The position numbers were made by a program, and so were the translations under genes. A DNA stretch of 64,000 nucleotides from Notospermus geniculatus (taxonomy: Eukaryota; Nemertea; Pilidiophora; Heteronemertea; Lineidae): contig NMRB01000506.1 in the NCBI GenBank assembly GCA_002633025.1, forward strand, positions 218,806-282,805, read 5' to 3'. Under the pieces are notes generated by a model, which ran no database searches, was not told the DNA's origin, and saw nothing but the letters and a program-made list of their open reading frames with translations. Below, piece by piece: positions 1-10,749 of this stretch; the first letter of the stretch is position 1, and the number at the start of each line of letters is the position of its first letter.

Positions 1-521
1 TTGGCAGGAGGGGATGCTAACCAACTATTTTTTTACATGGCTTTAGGCCTACTAGCAGTTTGTACCTTTTTTTGTACCTTTTTTTACGTCTCATCCAGTT
101 GCACACACTGCATCAAGGACGTCATGACGTGAAGACATTCATTGCTTTTTGCTGTCTTCAGTACAACTGCTGGTGGCGCCGCCCTGTTGGGATAAAAAGT
201 TATTCAAGTTCCTCATTGCTATGGTTCTTGTGAAGAGTAGGCCGAGGCCTACATGTATGATGGTTGGATGGGGTCGAGATTGAATTTCCAAACTATCACA
301 GATAGGCCTACTACGGTATAGGATCTATTCGTCCTGGTGTGACAGGAATTGAAGTCCCCAGGAATCTATGTCCAGTTGTATTGTTAATGTGGGATTAGGA
401 TGGTTATAGAAACTATCACCATTGAATTGACCTCACAAACAGATATTGTAACTCAGACATTGAATCCTAGGACTACCACTCCTTTCGCACTGGGCCCATC
501 ATCTGGACACTTTGATACATA
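1..521. other. No gene recognised
   Basis: I see no convincing exon, RNA gene or clear repeat structure here. The stretch lies beyond the 3' end of the VPS4-like gene. Tacatgtatg-type motifs and ggcc-ta clusters recur here as elsewhere in the window. Confidence 0.4.
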
Positions 522-728
522 ATATGTGACTCGGCACAACAAAATGAGTCGGAAGTCGCACAGAAGAAGACCGAAGGTGGAACCAGACAGCAACCACAGA
601 AATCGACAAAGTCAAATTTCACAATGGGCAGACAATCCTGAAATCAGCGAACCATTGGTGTCACCTTGGACATGTTGGGTCTTCTTCTGTGTGCATTCTG
701 ACTCATTTTGTCGTGCCGGGTCACATAT
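522..728. mobile_element. MITE with about 50-bp terminal inverted repeats
   Basis: The left arm begins ATATGTGACTCGGCAC and the right arm ends as its near-perfect reverse complement. Pairing continues through AAAATGAGTC to AGAAGAAGACC, about 50 bp in all with a few mismatches. The middle is short and has no coding potential. The open frame across it is a by-product of the inverted repeat. The superfamily is not identifiable. Confidence 0.7.
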
Positions 729-1398
729 GTGCAGTGTGACATCCTCACCTACTGTCAGTGTCCTCTTCTAATGAACACCGATATCACACATTCCACATCA
801 AGTCCAAACTAACTCAGCAACAAAGATCACTGCAAGGATCCCATCTATCTACTTCATGGTGAAAAATCCCGTCAGTGGCAAAACCATAGCAACCACAGAG
901 TAGCTACTGCAATATGATGCTATCAGTCTTATGGTCTGGTCCATATAGCCACCTGCCACAAGGCAGCTCTCAGTGCCCCTCAAATATGACCTTTCCTTGT
1001 TGAACAACTGCATCACAAGCCTATAGGAGGCCAATTAATTGGACAATTTTTAACTGTCATAGGTCTTAGAGTACCGGGTACACAGAACAACTTTGTGCCA
1101 GACATGTCAGGTTTTTGAAGGGTTAGGCGATCAAGCAAAGGTCAAGAGATAACACGAGGCCTAGAGGTACTGAACAACATCAGATCAGAGATAACTAAAT
1201 CAAACGGTAGGGCCTAGTATACCAGGAAGATTAAGACTCACTTAACAGACAAGGTCAACAAATGCAGCTAAAAATAATAATAACTAAATTACCCATATAC
1301 ATTACATGTATAACTTAGAAATAAACATTTAACTAAACTAAAACACCTAAACTACATGTGAACTAAAACACCATATATATTTTGTTCATTATTACTGA
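729..1398. other. Intergenic, A/T-rich toward 1270-1390
   Basis: No gene is supported. It lies downstream of the predicted polyadenylation signal of the minus-strand VPS4-like gene. Short open frames here have no recognisable content. Confidence 0.4.
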
Positions 1399-1404
1399 TT
1401 TATT
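1399..1404 (-). promoter_or_regulatory. Candidate poly(A) signal AATAAA of the VPS4-like gene
   Basis: The minus strand reads AATAAA here, about 360 nt after the stop codon at 1762-1764. That would give a 3' UTR of ordinary length. The call rests only on the hexamer and its position. Confidence 0.4.
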
Positions 1405-1761
1405 CACCAAGATAACTATCAACAAGGTCAAATCTTGACAACTATTCAACAAAATGATTTACAATGAACAATTCAATGAAATACATGAAATAACCAGTGA
1501 ATACAGTCCAACTCCCCCCGTATCAGGATTGTTTTACAAAGTGCACTTAACACAGTTCCCATCTTTGCTGATGTTTGATGCAGGAGCATCATAGATATGT
1601 TGGTGGCAATGATGGGAATGAGTCCATTTGCAGTCTTGACCACGCCCACTCTCAAGCTGTCCTTCCTTTGGATGAAATCCTAATAGGCAACTTCTTTTCT
1701 TTAGCTGAAAATCCTTTTTCACATTGACGTCTCTTTACACAGCTCAAGTGTTGCTTCCAGA

Positions 1762-4700
1762 TCACCCAGCTATCCCATAATTCTGTGTGAACTCTTCAAA
1801 TCTCTTCAGTTCCTCTTTGGTGACGGTTGTCCCGTAACTCTCAAACGATCTTCTGAAGTCATCGACATTTATGCCTCGNCCCCCCTAAATTCGGCCCTGG
1901 ATTTTGTAAAGGAGACTTGCGAAAAAGCTGAGACGAATGACATGAACGACTGCCCATAAGTTGAGTTGCCCATTGAGCGCCAACCTGTGTGTGAAAACTC
2001 AGCACCTAACTTTTAGTTCTCACAGCTTTGCTACCAGTAGATGAGGTTCTATGATATGACAGAGGAGTTAATTTTCATTCAAAGATGTTTCACCAACCTT
2101 GTGGGGTGGCAGATCCACCATGCTGGCTTCTACACTCCCTTCATCATCCCGGTCGCAGGGAACAAACCTGTCACCTGTGGTGGAAGAATGGTGAAGACAG
2201 ATTGAGAGGACAGCAACACATTCTTTGGTTTAGCTACCTTGTCATAGATGGAGCTGGTGTCGGAACCTGGGCCAAGAGAAATCAAGAGGCAGTACAGAGT
2301 CTGCTATGTTCAGTTTTGGTGGCAGTCAATCTGGCAGTAGCCAACTCCATTTGAGTTTGACCAAAAATTCATAAGCGTGCTCACTTATGAATTTTTGGTT
2401 TGACGTGTTTCATCAGTCTATAATCTTGAATGACTTGAGCTCGACACGAACTTGGACTAGGCCTACAAGAAATTAGGGGTCGGATTTTAGAATGTTCCTT
2501 AATGTTAAGGTCGACCTTAAAAAGTCTATTGTAAAACCATCGAGAACAATAGATTTAAGGTGGACCTTAATGTAAAGGAACGTTCTAAAATACGGCCTTA
2601 TTTCTCTCAAACAGTTACGGGTAGTCACTTACAGGTCTCTTTCCAATACTTGGCTTTCTGTAGGTCACGAATTGGTTCAAAGAGGGCACCATTGGTAGCA
2701 GCAGCAATGTCACTTCCACTGAAGCCTTCAGTCATTCTGGCTAAGAAGGCCCACTCTTCATTTGTGAAGTTGATATAGTTTTCTTTGGTGTGAATCTTCA
2801 TTATTTTAATCCTTGCCTCACTGGAAGGAAAAACCTGGCCATTACCGGTATATAAATGGGATTCACGTAGAACTTGGTCCCTCCACTCAGTTTTTGGTGA
2901 CCGACTCTCAGTGGGCCTCTGGACCTTTTTGTGTGGGGCAGCATCACAAACTGGGACTTAACCCAACAGACCCATGCCGCCCTAATCCGCCCTGCTGTGA
3001 GCTGCCTAGAAGTCCACGCCCACATTTTGACAAAAATCCCCATCACCTGTAATGTAGAAATGAAAATCACCAATTACTGCCGGCAGCACCACAATCCGCC
3101 ATGTCTCCAGACACCGATACCACCATAAACCGCCTTGACTCATTATACTGTTCTCTATTCAGCTCAATGCAGTGGCAGTTCAGGGTGGTGAAAGTTACAA
3201 ATGGAAAGTGCAAAAGAAATAGGCAGCTCTATTGGGTTAAAGGGGCCCTATAGGCAGCCTCCTCATAGACATTTTGATGTGCTCATCACACCGATCGGTT
3301 GGGATGAGAACCTCACCGTAACATGTATTGCAAGTGAAATACACTACACATCAACATTTGAGCCAAAATCTGTAGGTTGTCAGTTGCTAGCGCCACCTGT
3401 TATGAAGTAACCACACTAATATGAGCCTAACAGCTAGCTGCCTATAGGGTGTCTTTAAAAGAACTTACAAGTCAGGTAGGGGTATGTATATTCTCTTCTG
3501 AAATCTTCTTAAGAAAGCTGAATCGAGCTCCCACGGACAATTTGTGGCACACAACACGAAGATCTTCTCTGTGAGTCTAAGATTATCAGCACCCTCCATC
3601 TGACGGAGTAGTTCGGTCTTTATCCGGCGGGTGTATTCTTCCTCGCGAGAACTTCTCTTACGGCAAATGCTGTCAATTTCGTCGATGAAAATCACCTGAG
3701 AAAAGTCGGACGCGAGATATACACAAGATAGAGGAAGACTCCTGGGGTCATATGAATAAAGATTAACAAATGCTTTTACTTGGATTTTCCGTTCTGCTGT
3801 ACAAAATTTTCCAGTACGTTCTGCTGTACTTGGATTTTCCAGTACAAATGCACTGTGGTATTCTGTACAAATCTGAAGTAAAAGCATTGCTAACTTTTAT
3901 TCATATCACCCATTGTATGGTCCAGTATATGCTTTCACTTCAATTTTGTACATGGCCCTCCAATGCTTTTCTGGGTTCTCCACAGCAGCACATGTAATCG
4001 AATATGCCCCAGCCATACGGGTGAATGTGAGAGGGGGTGTTTTGTACAGGAGAACGGAAGTCAAAGCATTTACCCCCAGTCCCAGCAAAAAATCCCGGAT
4101 CCGCCCTGACCTTAGGATCTACTTACCGATCGTCCCTCCTGATGTGTAGCATGATAAAACAGCTCCTTGATCAACCTGTAATGAAGGATAGTTCAGTTGA
4201 ATGAACAGAACTGAGCAATTTGAACTTCGGCATCCTTGGTCTGCACGGTTACAGGAAAATTCGTCCCTGGAAAATTCATCCCTGGAAAATTCGTCTCCGA
4301 GGAGAATTCCTGTCTACATCATCCTGAGAGTATCATCAAGTGTTCTTAAAGCGGATCGTTCGCATCTGTCCAAAGTGAACCAAAAATAATAAAACAACCC
4401 ATTTTATTCGTAACAACAACTGGTAAATGCATTGCGGCGGCCGTTCCGGAAAATGTTCTGTGGAATCTTTGATTTGGCACGGATAGTCTGCTTCAACGCT
4501 CGCTCTGTCACTGCACTCTGTATGCGGCAACAGAGGGAGCAAGCACTGGTTACTTCAGGATGATCTGTATTAAATATTGAAAGTTTTGGCAAAATTTTTC
4601 ATTAGCTTACTTTTCGCTCTCTCCCACCCAGCTCGACACTAAGTCCGAGCTTGAAACGCAGTAAAATGTCGAGTTGACGATCTCTGACGACACAGCCCTG

Positions 4701-7700
4701 GCAAGGTAGGATTTCCCAGTCCCTGGTGGGCCATAGAGGAGAATTCTTTTCCATGGTTTTCTACCACCTGAAGTTAGAAATTGTTCTGAATGAAATGGAT
4801 CACTGATCACACAGGTTCCTCTGGGTCAACAAAGACACAGTGGAATCCCTTTGTTACAGACCCCTTTGGACTTTGGACCTCTCTAATGAGGACAACGTCT
4901 AATGAGGACAACATCCTCATTAGAGAGATGTCCCATTGGAGAAGTACTGGTGTCCCACTCTATAGACAAATCCCAAATTGACGTAAATGACAAAGATCTG
5001 CGCACTTCCGCCGAAATCGCAAACACAACCTCGGTCTGAAACCAGCTGATGTGACGCAATCCATGATTCAGCAATGGTCGACTCTGACGCAACGTCGTCG
5101 AACTCACTGTTGTGGGGTTCTCTGCGTCACGTCATTCAGTTTCAGACCAAGGTTGTGTTTGCGATTTCGGCGTAATGCGCAGATCTGCGAATTTGAGAAT
5201 CGTCTTTTGGTAAAATGAACACAAATGGCAAATTTGAACTGAACTCAGGTGTGTCCTTCAAGAGCGGTGTCCTTAATAGACTGGTGTCCTCCTTGCAGGT
5301 GTCCACTAAGGGATATTTCACTTTACCTGTGAAAAGGTGGGGAAACTGCAATGGGATGATGACGGCCTCCTTCAGAGTTTGTTTCGCTTCCCTCAATCCA
5401 GCTATTGAATCGAACCCTACGCCACCCTTTTTTACGATGGTCGCTTCTACAGCACTGCGCCGTTTTCCTCTCCCAGTCTCGCCATCCTGAGAACCAACAG
5501 CACCAGCATCTGGAAGAAATCAAGTGAACTTCATGAATATTTCCTCTCTTTTGAGAAACAAATGTACACATCATCTTATCTAGTTGCATACAACACATTT
5601 TGGAAACTTTGAAGAGACGCAATAGTCAGCCAGCTATTAGGCTCATCAGTGTTGTCAGTTCCTCACAGGTGGCGCTAGCAGTGGCCATCCCACTGATTCT
5701 GGTTCAAATGTCGATGTTAGGTGGGGAGCCACGGTGGTGTAGTGGTTCGGGTCTCCGACTAGCGGTCAGAGGATCCAGGGTTTGAATCCCACTGGGCATG
5801 AGACTTTGGGCAAGTCTCCTTGCCTCACTGGCCTCTCTCCACCCAGGTGTATAAATGGGTACCGGTCGGAAATGCTCCGATTGTAGTGCTGAATGAGCAG
5901 CTCATCTGAGTTCTATCTACTGAAAGGTTTCAGGATAGACCACTGAATGAGCAGCTCATCTGAGTTCTATCTACTGAAAGGTTTCAGGATAGACCACTGA
6001 ATGAGCAGCTCATCTGAGTTCTATCTACTGAAAGGTTTCAGGATAGACTGGGGTTAAAGTGTAAAGTTGGATGAGAACCTCCATCTTGTTGATATCAGAC
6101 TATAAACCCAAACTTTTACTTTTTAACTAGTCCTAGTATATTTTACTTGCAATGCATGTCAGAGTTAGATTATCATGCCAACTGATCGGTCGGTGTAATG
6201 AGACATCAAAATGCCTATGAGAAGGCTGTCTGTTGGGACACCCAAACTGGTCATTTCTGTTCATTTTGACCTCTGTACACCACAACCCGGTCAGTCACAA
6301 AGGTGTCCCCAATAGGGAGGTTCTACTGTACACAAACTGGCTGAAGGCCAAAGAAAGCTAATATCAAAGTACCAGTTTGAGGAGATGGCATTAAAGTTGC
6401 ATTCTGCCCTGGAGTCTGCAGAAATGCAGCAGGTTTGGCATCGCCGGCAGCATCTAGTTGTGTTATCTTAGCATGAAGGACATCCTGGTGATGGTGAAGT
6501 GTCTTCTTCAGTTGATCTAATGCACCCTGAAAATATGGTAAAGGGGCTGTTCGTTTTCATCACTTGAGGAATCTAAGTTGTGATCCTTGGGAAAACGGAA
6601 AAAGCTATGCACTTGCAAATTGCAGGGATTATTTGTTGTACTGTACAGAATAATCACTGCAATTTGCAGCTTCATAGCTTTCCCCATTTTGTCAAGGATC
6701 ATAACTCAGATGCCTCAATTGACGAAAACGAACAGCCCCTTGTCAATATTAACGTCAGTGTGTATTGGTTGTGTTGGTGGATAGTTGCCTTGGGTGTTGG
6801 CAAGAAACCTTTCAAACATATCTATTGCCAACAGCCAAGGCAACTGAACAGTGCAATATTAATAATACACAACTTATTGACATCCACTCAACCAGGTTGG
6901 ATTATGTTGAACCTCCCTTTAACAGACACTCTGTCAGTAAGACACTTCTCTAAGAAGGGTACCAACGTTCAAATCCAGATTTGTCATTTCTAGTTATTAT
7001 GACCTTTATAATCAGGACTCAGGACACCTCTCAATTATGGACATCATCTGTCGGTCCAAAAGGTGTCTCCTTTAACTCAATAGAGCCGCCTATTTTTTGC
7101 ACTTTCCAGATGTACCTTTCACTGCCCTGAACCACCATGAAATGCCACTGCATAAAAGCTGAATAGAGAACAGTATAAGGCAAGGCAGTTTATGGCGGTA
7201 TCGGCGTCTGGAGACATGGCGGATTGTGGCGGTGCCGGCAGTAATTGGTGACTTTTATTTCTACAACAGAGGTTATGGGGCTTTTGTCAAAAAGTGGGCG
7301 TGGTCTTCTAGGCGGCTCACGCAGGGCGGTTTAGGGCGGCATGGGCTCTATTGGGTTAAAGGAGAGGTTCCACTCAGTGCAGTTTTCCAAATACCAAGCA
7401 TCATTCAGAACAGGCTACGGAAGTGAATTCAATGAGGTGAAGTTGAATCCCTTCATAAAGTCAACTTACAAGGATAGTTTCATCATCTTCTTCCCGTTCG
7501 ATCCTGCTGATCAGCTCCTGACACAGGCTACCGTTCACCATCATGGAACGAATGTCGACATTGGTTGTCTTTTCGCTTTCTTCTGCTGCCCGTGATAGAC
7601 TGAAGACCGAAGTGTTTTAATTATAAAGTCTTGGAGATCTCTGTTTGAAGTGGTTCTACTCTACTGATTTCCCATGACATGGAGCAAATTACCTTGTGTG

Positions 7701-8510
7701 GGTGGAAAAGCCACACCAATGATTAAACCGTCCCCAGCTAAGAATACCGTACCTCAGAATTACTTACCAAAATAGAGCATCTATTGATGAAAGAAGAAAA
7801 AGAAGAATGATTGTGAGTGTTTGGCTTCTGGTTTGCGTTGAGATTATCAATACAAAGTGAAATGTGATACCGGTATGAATATTGAGATCTCATCGGCCTA
7901 TTTTGCTACAAAATGATTCTAAAACCTAATCAATCATCCCTCTGAGCAAGCCCATATGGGCCACAATGGGCCCCATATAGTTTAAGATATGGGCCCCATG
8001 TGGGCATACACCCAAGAAAAATATGGGTCCCATATTTTTTTGCCCAGATACATAGGCCTATGGGGCCCATCTGGGAAATCTACCAAAATAATTGGGTTCC
8101 AGATGGGCCCCACATGTATCTGGGCAAAAAATATGGGACCCATGGACGGTTCTTGCCACTTGGGTGCAGAATCCTCTGGGCCCCATATGCGGGGGGGATA
8201 TGGGATCGCCCATCTGGGCCCCATACCGTACCGGTACCTAGGCCTATGTGCTTGTACTTGTTGTTGCCTAAGCAGAGTCAAAATTATCATGATTCGGCCT
8301 AGGCCTGGGGGGCCGTAGGCAGTGCATGAGAGAGTGATGCGTAATATTCACATCAAAGATTCTACTTCTAGGCAGGCCCTACCGGTAGACCTCGGGACCT
8401 CAGCTGGCTTCCAATAGGAGGTCTCAAGGCCGCCTACCTTACCTTTATACAATCAAGGCCTAGGCTACCTTACCTTTATACAAATTCGACAGCAGTTCTT
8501 GTCCAGCCAT
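1762..8510 (-). CDS. VPS4-like AAA ATPase, ten coding exons (last acceptor lost at a join)
   Basis: AAA ATPase of the VPS4 group. In known members the hexamer disassembles ESCRT-III at endosomes, midbodies and nuclear membranes. Exons, from the start codon: 8474-8510, 7470-7585, 6373-6526, 5327-5509, 4611-4767, 4127-4175, 3469-3695, 2633-2820, 2098-2174 and 1762 to about 1878. Splice phases agree through exon 9, and the joined product is about 434 aa (VPS4 proteins are about 440). Walker A GPPGTGKS is at about 176-183, a pore-loop W in SSWVGESEK at about 210, Walker B VIFIDE at 233-238, sensor-1 N at 284, and the arginine pair in the RRF...RIYIPLP signature at 295-296. The C-terminal helix begins near [17 protein letters not shown] favours VPS4 over katanin. 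The first 163 residues show no clear MIT consensus, so this may be a divergent paralogue. Exon 1 and the GTACTT donor of exon 3 are the weakest parts. All key ATPase residues are intact. Confidence 0.88.
1879..1920. other. Single-N assembly join inside the gene, next to a C-tract and transposon end
   Basis: One N at 1879 is followed by a run of C and a GGCCCTGG-type end. This is the same terminus seen on the GC-rich DNA elements at 15862 and 32089. The coding frame of the last VPS4-like exon runs right up to the N, and no acceptor is visible. Sequence was probably lost here. Confidence 0.6.
2352..2404. repeat. Short near-perfect hairpin
   Basis: Arms of about 20 bp (CCAAAAATTCATAAG and its complement) are separated by about 8 nt. 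It lies in the intron after VPS4-like exon 8. It may be a minimal MITE or a solo palindrome. Confidence 0.6.
2478..2599. mobile_element. Small MITE in VPS4-like intron
   Basis: The terminal inverted repeats begin near GTCGGATTTTAGAATGTTCC on the left, with the complement ending at TACGGCC on the right. Arms of about 45 bp flank a very short centre. It ends about 30 bp from the donor of exon 8 (2633), so the intron has almost no unique sequence there. Confidence 0.65.
2958..3240. mobile_element. TTAA-flanked MITE, piggyBac-like ends, copy 1
   Basis: The element is bounded by TTAA on both sides and ends in CCCAA(C/T)AGA-type repeats. A second copy in opposite orientation lies at 7072-7359. TTAA targets with CCC termini are typical of piggyBac elements, hence the inferred class. 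It lies in the intron between VPS4-like exons 7 and 8. It has no coding capacity. Confidence 0.7.
3241..3456. mobile_element. MITE with AGGGGCCCTATAGGCAGC ends, copy 1
   Basis: The right end is the complement of the left, and both sides carry TTAA. The left TTAA is shared with the preceding element, so two insertions abut. The reverse complement of its interior recurs at 40606-40816 and, split by a SINE, at 5636-6240. It ends only about 12 bp from the donor of VPS4-like exon 7. Confidence 0.7.
3768..4076. mobile_element. Intronic inverted-repeat element
   Basis: The left AAATGCTTTTACTT and the right complement near 4057-4076 form imperfect terminal repeats of about 35 bp. The centre repeats gtac- and GATTTTCC-type words. 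It lies between VPS4-like exons 6 and 7. The class is unknown. Confidence 0.5.
4253..4308. repeat. Three tandem 17-bp units
   Basis: The motif GGAAAATTCGTCCCT-like is repeated three times with small changes, in a VPS4-like intron. It is a short minisatellite. Confidence 0.6.
4876..4932. repeat. Short hairpin
   Basis: ACCTCTCTAATGAGGAC pairs with the downstream CCTCATTAGAGAGAT around a direct repeat of CTAATGAGGACAAC. It lies in the intron between VPS4-like exons 4 and 5. Confidence 0.5.
4994..5184. mobile_element. MITE with GATCTGCGCA ends
   Basis: Terminal inverted repeats of about 45 bp start GATCTGCGCA, with CGAAATCGCAAACACAACCT inside the arm and its complement near the right end. The centre is a CpG-rich linker. 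It is intronic within the VPS4-like gene. I see no clear target duplication. Confidence 0.7.
5636..6240. mobile_element. AGGGGCCC-type MITE, third copy, split by a SINE
   Basis: 5636-5718 matches the first part and about 6127-6240 the second part of the element also found at 3241-3456 and 40606-40816. The interruption is the tRNA-derived SINE at about 5719-6090. The order of events is therefore readable: MITE first, SINE later. The whole lies in a VPS4-like intron. Confidence 0.65.
5719..6090 (+). mobile_element. tRNA-derived SINE with internal 57-bp triplication
   Basis: The head shows pol III promoter boxes: an A-box-like GGTGGTGTAGTGGTT and a B-box-like GGGTTTGAATCCC, spaced as in a tRNA. 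The body has CACCCAGGTGTATAAATGGG, resembling a central domain of widespread metazoan SINEs (from memory, not searched). The tail holds three tandem copies of a 57-bp unit (about 5889-6050) beginning TGAATGAGCAGCTCATC. It is inserted in an older MITE. Confidence 0.75.
6540..6742. mobile_element. MITE with AAGGGGCTGTTCG ends
   Basis: The left AAGGGGCTGTTCGTTTTC and the right complement GAAAACGAACAGCCCCTT are nearly perfect. The arms extend about 80 bp with mismatches, so the element could fold into one long hairpin. It starts about 14 bp upstream of the acceptor of VPS4-like exon 3. Confidence 0.75.
6783..6846. repeat. Short hairpin
   Basis: AGTTGCCTTGGGTGTTGGCAA pairs imperfectly with the complement at about 6825-6846. 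Intronic. Confidence 0.5.
7072..7359. mobile_element. TTAA-flanked MITE, piggyBac-like ends, copy 2
   Basis: TTAA followed by CTCAATAGAGC at the left and GCTCTATTGGG then TTAA at the right. The body is the reverse complement of the copy at 2958-3240. It sits in the intron between VPS4-like exons 2 and 3. Two opposite copies in one gene could pair in the transcript, which is inference. Confidence 0.7.
7930..8230. repeat. GGGCCCAT-rich palindromic repeat
   Basis: ATGGGCCC and GGGCCCAT words and longer palindromes such as GGGCCCCATATGGG recur more than ten times in 300 bp, in both orientations. Overlapping open frames on both strands are by-products of this composition. It lies in the first intron of the VPS4-like gene. 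Confidence 0.6.
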
Positions 8511-8927
8511 CACTGATTGGCATCGCACCCCCGTCAACATGGTCAAACATGTCAAATGCACGTGGCAGTTCATGCAGTTTGGCCTATCTACGCAAGACTG
8601 ATCCGTTGCCTACGTAACGCCCAATCTACACAGCGGAGCAGTGCGAGGGCAAAGTACCAGGCTTGTTTTACATCGTCGCCGTCTGGCCCTACCGCAAAAT
8701 GCCAGCCAACTGCCGAAGACCAACGTCTCCGCCGCCGTTCGTCGTGCCGTAACGACTGTCTGTCTGGCATCTTTCATTACGTTTTCGTCGTGAATTAATG
8801 AGGGGCACCTGCATGAATAAGGGTCATCAACGAAGGTAATTTAGGAAACCACGACACAGCCCGGGACCTTGTGATGAGGCCTATCTTTCAGTGTTCGGAT
8901 TTTACCCTCGCCTTTTCCAAGTCGCTC
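8511..8927. promoter_or_regulatory. Probable 5' flank/promoter region of the VPS4-like gene
   Basis: This is the sequence immediately upstream (minus-strand sense) of the proposed start codon. It is CpG-rich between about 8520 and 8770, unlike most of the window, which fits a housekeeping promoter. No TATA box is evident at a defensible distance. The call is positional. Confidence 0.35.
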
Positions 8928-9090
8928 CTCCACGTGGGAATTTCTCAGCACGGCGAGTTGGCTCTCAATGGGCAATTCACCATTGTCGATTTGCTAAATA
9001 ACGATTTTTCGTTGAGACCAATGACAGATGCCCGCCCCATTGAGAGCCAACTTCCTCGGGAAACGCTCACGTGGAAAGTTTAGGCGCCTT
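8928..9090. mobile_element. CACGTG-bearing palindromic MITE
   Basis: The left arm contains CCACGTGGGAA, GAGTTGGCTCTCAATGGGCA and the right arm is the complement, ending in CTCACGTGG. The same arms recur at about 10100-10200 (half), 28056-28735 (cluster), 57608-57655 and 58388-58422 (halves). The E-box CACGTG sits near each end. It lies about 0.4 kb upstream of the VPS4-like start. Confidence 0.65.
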
Positions 9091-9542
9091 AAACAGTGGT
9101 GCACTAACTTCGTTGTGCTGATTTTGGAAGTCCCGTTGGCTAACAAGGCGTGAAGATCGCCCGCCAAGTAACGTCGACGCGTTGCTCCTGCATCCCCATC
9201 TACGGTTGCTGGCACTTCATCGCCTTTGCAGGAGAGAGCTACGGGTATTTTTTGCCGTCTGAGTGTTTTTTCTTTATTCCGTATAATGTCGAATAAACGA
9301 GAAAAAAAACTTTTCTACAATGAATATACACATAGTTTATTGCTGTACAATGCTACAAAATCGAATCATACATTGGTAACAGTCACACCAGATATCAACA
9401 TATGAATCGCCAAAGAAGGCAGACACATGACAAATGCAGACGATCTGATTTCTCCATTATCTGCGGTCAGGGGCCGCCATAAACTGCATGTTTCTTGCGG
9501 TTGGCACGAAATTGTATCAGTAAAAAGGACCATCGGAAAAAA

Positions 9543-10016
9543 NNNNNNNNNNNNNNNNNNNNNNNNNNNNNNNNNNNNNNNNNNNNNNNNNNNNNNNNNN
9601 NNNNNNNNNNNNNNNNNNNNNNNNNNNNNNNNNNNNNNNNNNNNNNNNNNNNNNNNNNNNNNNNNNNNNNNNNNNNNNNNNNNNNNNNNNNNNNNNNNNN
9701 NNNNNNNNNNNNNNNNNNNNNNNNNNNNNNNNNNNNNNNNNNNNNNNNNNNNNNNNNNNNNNNNNNNNNNNNNNNNNNNNNNNNNNNNNNNNNNNNNNNN
9801 NNNNNNNNNNNNNNNNNNNNNNNNNNNNNNNNNNNNNNNNNNNNNNNNNNNNNNNNNNNNNNNNNNNNNNNNNNNNNNNNNNNNNNNNNNNNNNNNNNNN
9901 NNNNNNNNNNNNNNNNNNNNNNNNNNNNNNNNNNNNNNNNNNNNNNNNNNNNNNNNNNNNNNNNNNNNNNNNNNNNNNNNNNNNNNNNNNNNNNNNNNNN
10001 NNNNNNNNNNNNNNNN
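9543..10016. other. Assembly gap (474 N)
   Basis: Unknown sequence. Open frames reported across the N run are meaningless. The right flank (10017-10080) ends in an ATCCTGGATCCGCGCCTG-type transposon terminus. Confidence 0.99.
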
Positions 10017-10749
10017 CCCGCCTGCAAAGACCGCCCTAGCTCGGCCCGGCCCTGACCCCCTCTGCCAAAAATCCTGGATCCGCGCCTGTTGGTCTCAGCG
10101 TAAGCGTTGAGGAACCAGCAATCGTGAAATGCCCATTGAGAGCCAACTCAGAGGAGAAAACTCACGTGGAGCAGTACCTTTGGGAGACTCGGGTTGCCTC
10201 AACAATCCTCTGGCTCAGTAAACTTGAGAATGGGCTCTGTGTAATGGGAATGTGATACAGCAACGGTGATAGTAGACTTGCAACTGAGCCTATCGCGATA
10301 TGTTCGACCGGGCTTTGCTCGGGATAATCGCCTTTTGGAAGAGATTACAAGCTCACGAAGAGGAATTCGACACGAATATCCCGATAGAGAAATATTCTTG
10401 TATACGCTCAAATAACCCGAAGTGGAAAACACCCGTTCGGCCATTGTTGCGATAGAAGGACCGAGATTTGCTGTAATCAGGTAAGGCACCTGGAATTCCA
10501 GTTGGTCGGGTTGTTCAAAAGATGCCTTTTTATCCCTTTGCAAAAAAGGAGTGAAAGCAAAATCCCTCCAAAGTACATGTATGTTCACCCTTTTCAAATG
10601 GCGAAAAACGCGCTTGAATGAGGAACCTTCAGAACTACCGCCACTAGGCGGCGCTGTGAGCGGTTGGACCTTCTTTCGATGTCTCGTCCGTGTTGCACTG
10701 CGTCAAGGACGTCGTGACGAGTGCAATTTTGCCTCCTACCTACAAATGT
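10017..10749. other. Repeat fragments, no gene recognised
   Basis: 10017-10080 carries a GC-rich DNA-transposon terminus of the CAGG(G/C)(C/G)CGGAT type. About 10100-10200 is half of the CACGTG palindromic family. The rest shows no recognisable exon; the 132-codon minus-strand frame at 10199-10597 matches nothing I know. Confidence 0.4.

Noticed and set aside
7768-7780. 13-nt micro-exon of the VPS4-like gene (acceptor CAATAG, donor GTAAGT)
   Set aside because: Good splice consensus, but including it shifts exon 2 out of frame; skipping it gives a continuous product.
7982-8318. Three overlapping frames of about 100 codons
   Set aside because: Produced by the GGGCCCAT repeat on both strands.
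9427-10110. 227-codon and 186-codon open frames
   Set aside because: They run through the N gap; the residues are unknown.
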